A DNA stretch of 64,000 nucleotides, from contig NC_068362.1 of assembly GCF_020536995.1 (NCBI RefSeq), positions 102,432,376 through 102,496,375 of the forward strand. The letters run 5' to 3'. The notes below the pieces were generated by a model. The model saw only the letters and a list, made by a program, of their open reading frames with translations, made no database searches and had not been told where the DNA came from. Positions within the stretch are counted from its first letter, which is position 1. Every line of letters begins with the position of its first letter. This document shows, in pieces, positions 51,101-63,100 of this stretch. Origin of the DNA: Dreissena polymorpha. Lineage: Eukaryota; Mollusca; Bivalvia; Myida; Dreissenidae. The position numbers and the translations under genes are program-made.

Positions 51101-54100
51101 TAGAGGCAGATACTTAGTATAACCTAGAGTGTGGATAGAGGCAGATACTTAGTATAACCTAGAGTGGAGATAGAGGCAGATACTTAGTATAACCTAGAGT
51201 GGGGATAGAGGCAGATACTAAGTATCACCTAGAGTGGTGATAGAGGCAGATACTTAGTATCACCTAGAGTGGGGATAGAGGCAGATACTTAGTATCACCT
51301 AGAGTGGGGATATAGGCAGATACTTAGTATAACATAGAGTGGTGATAGAGGCAGATACTTAGTATCACCTAGAGTGGGGATATGGGCAGATACTTAGTAT
51401 CACCTAGAGTGGAGATAGAGGCAGATACTTAGTATAACCTAGAGTGTAGATAGAGGCAGATACTTAGTATCACATAGAGTGGAGATAGAGCCAGATACTT
51501 AGTATTACCTAGAGTGTAGATAGAGGCAGATACTTAGTATCACCTAGAGTGTAGATAGAGGCAGATACTTAGTATCACCTAGAGTGGGGATATAGGCAGA
51601 TACTTAGTATCACCTAGAGTGTAGATAGAGGCAGATACTTAGTATCACATAGAGTGGGGATATAGGCAGATACTTAGTATCACCTAGAGTGTAGATAGAG
51701 GCAGATACTTAGTATCACCTAGAGTGGGGATATAGGCAGATACTTAGTATCACCTAGAGTGGGGATAGAGGCAGATACTTAGTATCACCTAGAGTGGGGA
51801 TAGAGGCAGATACTGTGTATCACCTAGAGTGGGGATAGAGGCAGATACTTAGTATCACCTAGAGTGGTGATAGAGGCAGATACTTAGTATAACCTAGAGT
51901 GGGGATAGAGGCAGATACTTAGTATCACCTAGAGTGGGGATATAGGCAGATATATAGTATCACCTAGAGTGGGGATAGAGGCAGATACTTAGTATCACCT
52001 AGAGTGGGGATAGAGGCAGATACTTAGTATCACCTAGAGTGGGGATATAGGCAGATACTTAGTATCACCTAGAGTGGGGATAGAGGCAGATACTTAGTAT
52101 CACCTAGAGTGGGGATAGAGGCAGATACTTAGTATCACCTAGAGTGGGGATAGAGGCAGATACTTAGTATCACCTAGAGTGGGGATAGAGGCAGATACTT
52201 AGTATCACATAGAGTGGTGATAGAGGCAGATACTTAGTATCACCTAGAGTGGGGATAGAGCCAGATACTTAGTATCACCTAGAGTGGGGATAGAGGCAGA
52301 TACTTAGTATCACCTAGAGTGGGGATATAGGCAGATACTTAGTATCACCTAGAGTGGAGATAGAGGCAGATACTTAGTATAACCTAGAGTGTAGATAGAG
52401 GCAGATACTTAGTATCACATAGAGTGGAGATAGAGCCAGATACTTAGTATCACCTAGAGTGTAGAAGGAGGCAGATACTTAGTATCACCTAGAGTGGGGA
52501 TATAGGCAGATACTTAGTATCACCTAGAGTGTAGATAGAGGCAGACACTTAGTATCTCCTAGAGTGGGGATATAGGCAGATACTAAGTATCACCTAGAGT
52601 GTAGATAGAGGCAGATACTTAGTATCACCTAGAGTGGGGATATAGACAGATACTTAGTATCACCTAGAGTGGGGATAGAGGCAGATACTTAGTATCACCT
52701 AGAGTGGGGATATAGGCAGATACTTAGTATCACCTAGAGTGGGGATAGAGGCAGATACTTAGTATCACCTAGAGTGGGGAGAGAGGCAGATACTTAGTAT
52801 CACCTAGAGTGGGGATAGAGTCAGATACTTAGTATCACCTAGAGTGGGGATATAGGCAGATACTTAGTATCACATAGAGTGTGGATAGAGGCAGATACTT
52901 AGTATCACCTATAGTGGGGATAGAGGCAGATACTTAGTATCACCTAGAGTGGGGATAGAGGCAGATACTTAGTATCACATAGAGTGGGGATAGAGGCAGA
53001 TACTTAGTATCACCTAGAGTGGGGATAGAGGCAGATACTTAGTATCACCTAGAGTGGGGATAGAGGCAGATACTTAGTATCACCTAGAGTGGGGATAGAG
53101 CCAGATACTTAGTATCACATAGAGTGGGGATATAGGCAGATACTTAGTATCACCTAGAGTGGGGATAGAGGCAGATACTTAGTATCACCTAGAGTGGGGA
53201 TAGAGGCAGATACTTAGTATCACCTAGAGTGGGGATAGAGGCAGATACTTAGTATCACCTAGAGTGGGGATAGAGGCAGATACTTAGTATCACCTAGAGT
53301 GTAAATAGAGCCAGATACTTAGTATCACCTAGAGTGGGGATAGAGGCAGATACTTAGTATCACCTAGAGTGGGGATAGAGCCAGATACTTAGTATCACCT
53401 AGAGTGGTGATATAGGCAGATACTTAGTATCAGCTAGAGTGGTGATATAGGCAGATACTTAGTATCAGCTAGAGTGGTGATATAGGCAGATACTTAGTAT
53501 CACCTAGAGTGGGGATATAGGCAGATACTTAGTATCAGCTAGAGTGGTGATAGAGGCAGATACTTAGTATCACCTAGAGTGGAGATATAGGCAGATACTT
53601 AGTATCAGCTAGAGTGGGGATAGAGGCAGATACTTAGTATCACCTAGAGTGGGGATAGAGGCAGATACTTAGTATCACCTAGAGTGTGGATAGAGGCAGA
53701 TACTTAGTATCACCTAGAGTGGGGATAGATGCAGATACTTAGTATCACATAGAGTGGGGATATAGGCAGATACTTAGTATCACCTAGAGTGGGGATATAG
53801 GCAGATACTTAGTATCACCTAGAGTGGGGATATAGGCAGATACTTAGTATCACCTAGAGTGGGGATATAGGCAGATACTTAGTATCACCTAGAGTGGGGA
53901 TAGAGGCAGATACTTAGTATCACCTAGAGTGGGGATAGAGGCAGATACTTAGTATCACCTAGAGTGGGGATATAGGCAGATACTTAGTATCACCTAGAGT
54001 GGGGATAGAGGCAGATACTTAGTATCACCTAGAGTGTAGATAGAGGCAGATACTTAGTATCACCTAGAGTGTAGATAGAGGCAGATACTTAGTATCACCT

Positions 54101-57100
54101 AGAGTGGGGATATAGGCAGATACTTAGTATCACCTAGAGTGGGGATAGAGGCAGATACTTAGTATCACCTAGAGTGGGGATAGAGGCAGATACTTAGTAT
54201 CACCTAGAGTGGGGATATAGGCAGATACTTAGTATCACCTAGAGTGGTGATATAGACAGATACTTAGTATCACCTAGAGTGTGGATATAGGCAGATACTT
54301 AGTATCACCTAGAGTGGGTATAGAGGCAGATACTTAGTATCACCTAGAGTGGGGATATAGGCAGATACTTAGTATCACCTAGAGTGGTGATATAGACAGA
54401 TACTTAGTATCACCTAGAGTGGTGATTTAGGCAGATACTTAGTATCACCTAGAGTGGGGATAGAGGCAGATACTTAGTATCACCTAGAGTGGGGATAGAA
54501 GCAGATACTTAGTATCACCTAGAGTGGGGATAGAGGCAGATACTTAGTATCACCTAGAGTGGGGATAAAGGCAGATACTTAGTATCACCTAGAGTGGGGA
54601 TAGAGGCAGATACTTAGTATCAGCTAGAGTGGGGATATAGGCAGATACTTAGTATCACCTAGAGTGGGGATATAGGCAGATACTTAGTATCACCTAGAGT
54701 GGGGATATAGGCAGATACTTAGTAGCACCTAGAGTGTAGATAGAGGCAGATACTTAGTATCACCTAGAGTGGGGATAGAGGCAGATACTTAGTATCACCT
54801 AGAGTGGTGATATAGGCAGATACTTAGTATCACCTAGAGTGGGGATATAGGCAGATACTTAGTATCACCTAGAGTGGAGATAGAGCCAGATACTTAGTAT
54901 CAGCTAGAGTGGTGATATAGGCAGATACTTAGTATCAGCTAGAGTGGGGATAGAGGCAGATACTTAGTATCACCTAGAGTGGAGATAGAGCCAGATACTT
55001 AGTATCAGCTAGAGTGGTGATATAGGCAGATACTTAGTATCAGCTAGAGTGGGGATAGAGGCAGATACTTAGTATCACCTAGAGTGGGGATATAGGCAGA
55101 TACTTAGTATCAGCTAGAGTGGTGATAGAGGCAGATACTTAGTATCACCTAGAGTGGGGATAGAGGCAGATACTTAGTATCACCTAGAGTGGGGATATAG
55201 GCAGATACTTAGTATCACCTATAGTGGAGATAGAGGCAGATACTTAGTATCACCTAGAGTGGGGATAGAGGCAGATACTTAGTATCACCTAGAGTGGAGA
55301 TAGAGGCAGATACTTAGTATCACCTAGAGTGGGGATATAGGCAGATACTTAGTATCACCTAGAGTGGGGATATAGGCAGATACTTAGTATCACCTAGGGT
55401 GGGGATAGAGGCAGATACTTAGTATCACCTAGAGTGGGGATAGAGGCAGATACTTAGTATCACCTAGAGTGGGGATATAGGCAGATACTTAGTATCACCT
55501 AGAGTGGTGATATAGACAGATACTTAGTATCACCTAGAGTGTGGATATAGGCAGATACTTAGTATCACCTAGAGTGGGTATAGAGGCAGATACTTAGTAT
55601 CACCTAGAGTGGGGATATAGGCAGATACTTAGTATCACCTAGAGTGGTGATATAGACAGATACTTAGTATCACCTAGAGTGGTGATTTAGGCAGATACTT
55701 AGTATCACCTAGAGTGGGGATAGAGGCAGATACTTAGTATCACCTAGAGTGGGGATAGAGGCAGATACTTAGTATCACCTAGAGTGGGGATAGAGGCAGA
55801 TACTTAGTATCACCTAGAGTGGGGATAGAGGCAGATACTTAGTATCACCTAGAGTGGGGATAGAGGCAGATACTTAGTATCAGCTAGAGTGGGGATATAG
55901 GCAGATACTTAGTATCACCTAGAGTGGGGATATAGGCAGATACTTAGTATCACCTAGAGTGGGGATATAGGCAGATACTTAGTAGCACCTAGTGTGTAGA
56001 TAGAGGCAGATACTTAGTATCACCTAGAGTGGGGATAGAGGCAGATACTTAGTATCACCTAGAGTGGTGATATAGGCAGATACTTAGTATCACCTAGAGT
56101 GGGGATATAGGCAGATACTTAGTATCACCTAGAGTGGAGATAGAGCCAGATACTTAGTATCAGCTAGAGTGGTGATATAGGCAGATACTTAGTATCAGCT
56201 AGAGTGGGGATAGAGGCAGATACTTAGTATCACCTAGAGTGGAGATAGAGCCAGATACTTAGTATCAGCTAGAGTGGTGATATAGGCAGATACTTAGTAT
56301 CAGCTAGAGTGGGGATAGAGGCAGATACTTAGTATCACCTAGAGTGGGGATATAGGCAGATACTTAGTATCAGCTAGAGTGGTGATAGAGGCAGATACTT
56401 AGTATCACCTAGAGTGGGGATAGAGGCAGATACTTAGTATCACCTAGAGTGGGGATATAGGCAGATACTTAGTATCACCTATAGTGGAGATAGAGGCAGA
56501 TACTTAGTATCACCTAGAGTGGGGATAGAGGCAGATACTTAGTATCACCTAGAGTGGAGATAGAGGCAGATACTTAGTATCACCTAGAGTGGGGATATAG
56601 GCAGATACTTAGTATCACCTAGAGTGGGGATAGAGGCAGATACTTAGTATCACATAGAGTGGGGATAAAGGCAGATACTTAGTATCACCTAGAGTGGGGA
56701 TATAGGCAGATACTTAGTATCACCTAGAGTGGGGATAGAGGCAGATACTTAGTATCAGCTAGAGTTTGGATACTAGACAATCGGAAACAGGTTCCCGTTA
56801 AACCTGAGTGCGAAGCAAGTAAAATATAATTTACACGACGTAGCAGTGTTCATTAATGAACACATCAATCGGCTAAATCCGCGTGTCACTCACTGAGCAC
56901 AGAATTCAAAGAAGTAACTATATATTTCTTATCGTTAATAGATATTACAAATATCTGTTTTCAATAAGTGATTGATTGAAAGGGGGTAATATTTATATTC
57001 ATACGCACTGTGGAATGAAATTAACATTCATAAGAAAAGCATATATGACACCAACAATACGTTACTATAATAAATCGGGCGAGAAATTATATGCATGAAT

Positions 57101-60100
57101 GAAATATCGCTTATTCACCAAACGTTTAATGTTTGAAGTCAGTATATATCCGTGAGTTATATGTTTCTTATATCGATATGAATAGATGCCACCGTGCAAT
57201 ATGATCTTTGTTTTAGTTACCCAGCTCGTCTTTTTTCCTCTTTAGCCGTGGCATTGTAAAGGTCCCTTCCCCAAGAGAAATGCCCCTTCCCTAAGAGAAA
57301 TGCCCCCTTCCACAAGAGAAATGTCCCTTTCCCAAGAGAAATGCCCTTCCCTAAAAGAAATGCCCCTTCCCCAAGAGAAATGCCCCTTCCCCAAGAGAAA
57401 TGCCCTTCCCCAAGAGAAATGCCCCTTCCCCAAGAGAAATGTCTCTTCCCCAAAGAAAAATGCCCCTTCCCCAAGAGAAATGCCCCTTCCCCAAGAGAAA
57501 TGCCCTTCCCAAGAGAAATGCCCCTTTCCCCAAGAGAAATGTCCCTTCCCCAAGATAAATGCCTTTCCACAAGAGAAATGCCCTTCCCCAAGAGAAATGC
57601 CCCTTCCCCAAAAAGAAATTCCCCTTCCCCAAGAGAAAAGCCCCTTCCCCAAAAGAAATGCCCCTTCCCCAAGAGAAATGTCCCTTCCCCAAGAGAAATG
57701 CTCCTTAAACAAAAGAGATGCCCCTTCCACAAGAGAAATGCCCCTTCCCAAAAAGAGAAAGGCCTCTTTTCCGATGTGATGCAATTTTCCCCCAAATTTC
57801 AAGCTTACAATGCTTAATGTTTTCCCATTCTTAGTTTTGTTGATAAATTTTTTCCCCAAAATTGAAGACCAGGTTCTTTCCCCAAATCAAGAAAAAAAAT
57901 GCACGGTGCTTATTTTAGCAAATTCTTTTGAATATGATGATATACACAAAAATATCGGGTGAATTTCTGTTCTAAATTTATCTTATCATATTGCGTCATA
58001 AAAAGCTATTTAAAAACGATGCGGACAGCATAAATAATAGTTAGTTTGTCATAACTTAACCGATTTGCGTCAAATTGGGAATACTGAGTTATCATACCGG
58101 GAAAAGCTGAAATAGTGGGTATGGGATGATGTGGCACCTCCGTTTTCGGCTCCATCCTGGAACAGGTACCTTGACCTTCCCGAGATACAATGTGAAGAGC
58201 AGGGTCAAGGCCATCCCGCTGTAAATATTATACTGTAATGTGTTGTTAACATTAACATAATGTTTTTGTTAACTTTACCAGAGCGCTCAAGTTTCCATTT
58301 GGCACTCCGGCTTCTCTGAGTAACAAGACGACACTAATCTTTGTTACACATGTACCGACTTAAAATAAAACTAAAATATTAAACATCGCTCCATAAAAAC
58401 TTAAAAGCTTATAAATCTAATTTTAAATGTGTCCCAACTTTCATGAGAAGCTAAAAGTGCTGGGACACAACCCGTGTCCTAATATAATGCAACCACAGGC
58501 GCAGAACTTCCTCAAAGGCAGCGAAAATGTACACACATTTGTCAATAAGCTCTACGTTTTATAGTCGTTATTATATTATATTTGTTATAAAGTTCGAGTT
58601 TAAATGTGCAAACTCACAACGCTGGTTAAAACAATATTTAATAATAATGTAAACATAAATAATTTTCTTCCAAAGCTATCAAGATAATTCGACATAAACT
58701 CGAAATTATTCGAAATAAACAATTAACTGTTGAACAGTTAATGCAGTCTCAGTGATGTAAATAATACGGGCTCTACATACAGACAGGAGATTCCCCAGTG
58801 GATTCTAGTGAAGCCGACAACGACGCCGGTGAGCGAGAGGCCGATGAGGGAGATGGTGGGAGCGATGGTGAGCGGTCCGATAAACTGAATAAGGAAGCCC
58901 AGGATGCCCGTGCAGCCGAGTATAAGCTGTGTCAGCGAAGCGACTACAAGGTTGCCCTGGATCTGCAGTTGACGATACAAAATAATGCAAATGAGCCATG
59001 CTCTGTGACTACATGGCTTAATGTACGTGCGTACAGTGTCGTCCCTGATTAGCCTGTGGAGTATGCGAACTGCACAGGCTTAACTGGGACGAAACTGTAC
59101 GCACATACATTAAGCCCCGTTTTTACATACATGTATACCGACGCTCAAATGTCAGACGGGGGACTATGAAGCCGGTTTAATTTGCAATGCGTGTAAGGTC
59201 AAACATAAATAAAATATAAAAAACGATGCGCGATGTCGATAGTTACTACCAGAAACTTATGGATTTGCTATGTTTCTTATGTTAAAACTGATTTCAAACA
59301 AAGCAGTCAATCACAGTTATGTAAAAACTAGTATTGTTCGTTAGACTATTTTTCATTGGATGAACGTGGGTCCACTCAACCACGAAATCCAATGTTCAAT
59401 ATACGTCAACGTCCGAGGCATTATATAGCAGACATTAAAGAAATCAACAGATTTAAGATCCAGTGAAAATGCGCGATTTTCCATAAACGAGAAATAAGGT
59501 ATGCGTAAAATCTGCATAGTGTGTGAGGTTTAAATGGGTCACATAGTCAGTGTATTCCTTGCACGGTCACTACCAAAATATCCTGAATATTCAAACTGTG
59601 TTACAGGATGACATAAGGAAATAAAGTTAGCCCATTTATGCCTAGCGTCTAGAAAAAAGGCCTTGGCAAACAGCGTAGACCCAGATGAGACGCCGCATTA
59701 TGCGGCGTCTCATCAGGATGTGCGCTGTATGCTTAAAGGAATTTCTGAAAGAAATATTCTAAACATAGAAATAAATATAGATCTACTAGACATCCCTAAT
59801 TTCAGAAAATGAATTGATCCAATTACAGAGGTTGGGCGAGTTCACTAGGCATAAATGGGTTAATGTATGCGTTTTGAATCGAGTTATGTCTTGAGAACAA
59901 TAAAGCTGTAATTTAGCGAGCTGAATGCAATTAGTCTCCAACCTCTCTCATTCTAGATTGCCACATCTCCTCGCGGTCTGCAACCGTAGCATTTGCCAGT
60001 ATCTCTGAAAAGAAACAGAGCCGCGACATATGACTAGTTTCACATTAAGAATCTCCTAAGTCTAAATAATGAATTATATAAGTGGAGTACAATATTATAA

Positions 60101-63100
60101 AATACAGTGTTATATAGAAGGAACATGGACGGAAGAATACACTCTTTGGTTGATGTTTTAAATACTAGTATCTCGATTGACATTAAGTTTGGAGGCATTT
60201 ATGCTATGTTTTTTCTTCAATTGAATTATATTTACGACGCAGAATAAGATAAAGCTGGTGCTCGCAAACACTTGTCAACTCCGCTGTGTGTGCATAAGGG
60301 CCATGAAGATAAATCCTTTCCCAGTAAAACAAGTAAAGTTACGTAATAAAAAGTGGCCTGCTTATAAACCGACTTTAACAAGAAACCGTCGGAGACGGGT
60401 GATGCTTCCCAAAGTTTTTTTTTGTCACAATATTGCACTATATATTCAGATAAAAGGAAACGTCTTGAGGTGCATATCTTTGTACAAAATAATACGATAG
60501 ATGGTTTAGCAACTTAAAAATTTCAAAGGGCCATAACTCTCTAAATAAATCATCTAACCAGAACCCACAAATAACATGCGCATCTCCTCAAGGTAGTTAA
60601 GCTTCCCATAAAGCTTCATTGAATTCCAGTCAGTAGTTGGGGGGGGGGGGCAAGAATTGCACTATATGTACAGTAAATGGAAAATTTCAAAGGGCCATAA
60701 CTCTGTGAAAAATCATCTGACCAGAACCCGCTGATAATATGCACATCTCCTCTTAGTAGTGAACCTTCCCATACAGTTTCATTGAATTCCGGTCATTAGT
60801 TGCTGAGAAATAGCCCGGACAAAAATTGTGCACGGACGGAAGGACACGGATAGACGAAGCGGTGACTATATGCTTCCCCAAAAAAATTTGGGGGAGCATA
60901 AAAACTAAAATTTATAGAGTTATGGTTCTTTGTCACTGCACTTTTCCAACTTGCCATCTATTTATATTTAAAGTTTCAAGTAAATCCCTTCAGTAGATTA
61001 AGAGTTATGCTCTGGACAAAAATTACTTTAAACTTGAATAAAGGGAGATAATTCAAAAACTAAGGTAGATAGAGTTATGGTTCTTAGTCACTTCACCTCT
61101 CCTACTTACCATCTGTTTATATTTCAAGTTTCAAGTCAAGCCCTTCAGTAGATTTAGAGATATGCTCCGGAAACAAATTAACTTTGAAATTATATAAAAG
61201 GGGAAATAATTCAAAAACAAGAAACCGTCGGAGACGGGTGATGCTCCCCAAAGGTTGGGTTTTTTTTTTGTCACAATATTGCACTATATATTCAGATAAA
61301 AGGAGACGTCTTGAGGGGCATAACTTTGGAAAAAATAATACGATGGATGGTTTAGCAACTTACAAATTTCAAAGGGTCATAACTCTCTAAATAAATCATC
61401 TAACCAGAACCCACTAATAACATGCGCATCTCCTCAAGGTAGTTAAGCTTCCCATAAAGCTTCATTGAAGTCCAGTCAGTAGTTGGAGAGAAATAGCCCG
61501 GACAAGAATTGCACTATATGTACAGTTTATAGAAAATTTCAAAGGGCCATAACTCTGTGAAAAATCATCCGACCATAACCGGCTGATAATATACACATTT
61601 CCTATTGGTAGTGAAGCTTTCCATAAAGTTTCATTGAATTCCCGTTATAAGTTGCTGAGAAATAGCTCGGACAAGAATTGCACTATTTGTACAATGGAAC
61701 ATTTCAAAGGGCCATAACTCTGTGAAATATCATCCGACCAAAATCGTCTGATAATATGCATATCTCCTGTTGGTAGTGAAGCTTCCCATAAAGTTTCATT
61801 GAATTCCCGTGATTAGTTGCTGAGAAATAGCTCGGACAAGAATTGCACTATATGTACAATGGAAAATTTCAAAGGGCTATAACTCTGTGAAAAATCATCC
61901 GACCAGAACCGGCTGATAATATGCACATCTACTCTTGGTAGTAAAGCTTCCCATAAAGTTTCATTGAATTCCGGTCATTAGTTGCTGAGAAATAGCTCGG
62001 ACAAGAATTGCACTATATGTACAGTTAATGGAAAATTTCAAAGGGCCATAACTCTGTGAAAAATCATCCGACCAGAACCCGCTGATAATATGCACATCTC
62101 TTCTTGTTAGTGAAGCTTCCCATAAAGTTTAATTGAATTCCGGTCAATAGTTGCTGAGAAATAGCACGGACAAGAATTGCACTATATGTACAGTTAATGG
62201 AAAATTTCAAAGGGCCATAACTCTGTGAAAAATCATCCGACCAGAACCCGCTGATAATATGCACATCTCCTCTTGGTAGTGAAGCTTCCCATAAAGTTTA
62301 ATTAAATTCCGGTCATTAGTTGCTGAGAAATAGCCCGGACAAGAATTGCATTATATGTACAGTTAATGGAAAATTTCAAAGGGCCATAACTCTGTGAAAA
62401 ATCATCCGACCAGAACCCGCTTTTAATATGCTCATCTCCTCTTGTGAAGCTTCCCATATAAAAGTTTAATTGAATTCCGGTCATTAGTTGCTGAGAAATA
62501 GCCCGGACAAAAATTGTGCACGGACGGACGGAGACACGGACGGATACACGGACGCACGGACAGACGAAGCGGCGACTATATGCTCCCCCCACAATTTTTT
62601 GGGGGGAGCATTAAAATGATTATAAATAAAGTTGTACTGTAGTGAATGTGCATTCAATCAATGATTGTATTCGGGATGCAGAATCAAAGGGGTTCACAGG
62701 GGTTTACACACGGGCTAAACAGAATGTCAACACACCGTTAAGAACTTTATTTGTGCAAGTATCTTAAGTAATGGAAACATTTACCCATTTATGCTTAGCG
62801 TCTAGAAAAAAGGCCTTGGCAAATAGCGTAGGCCCTAATGAGACGCCGCATGATGCGGCGTCTCATCAGGGTCTGCGCTATTTGGTTAAATGAATTTCTG
62901 TAAGAAATATTCTACATATAGAACTAAAAACACTAGACATCCCTAATTTTGGAAATAAATTGATCCAATTTAGAAAGATCGGAAAGTCCACTATGCATAA
63001 ATGGGGAAATGCGCTACGCATCGATTTTTTTCCAAAAACACGGGCTAATAAAATAAGGTAATTTTGATGTACATGTATTTCACATAGCCATAAGCAGAAT

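Noticed and set aside
50406-56775. CRISPR-like array of about 35-bp repeats
   Set aside because: Units are head-to-tail with no spacers, and they derive from an exon boundary of a eukaryotic gene.
57217-57859. Long frames with [10 protein letters not shown] or [10 protein letters not shown] repeats on both strands
   Set aside because: All frames are open because of a 20-bp minisatellite; there is no start context, domain or splice support.
62064-62592. Minus-strand frames with [16 protein letters not shown] text
   Set aside because: Translation of the family D tandem core, repeated in each unit and not a gene.
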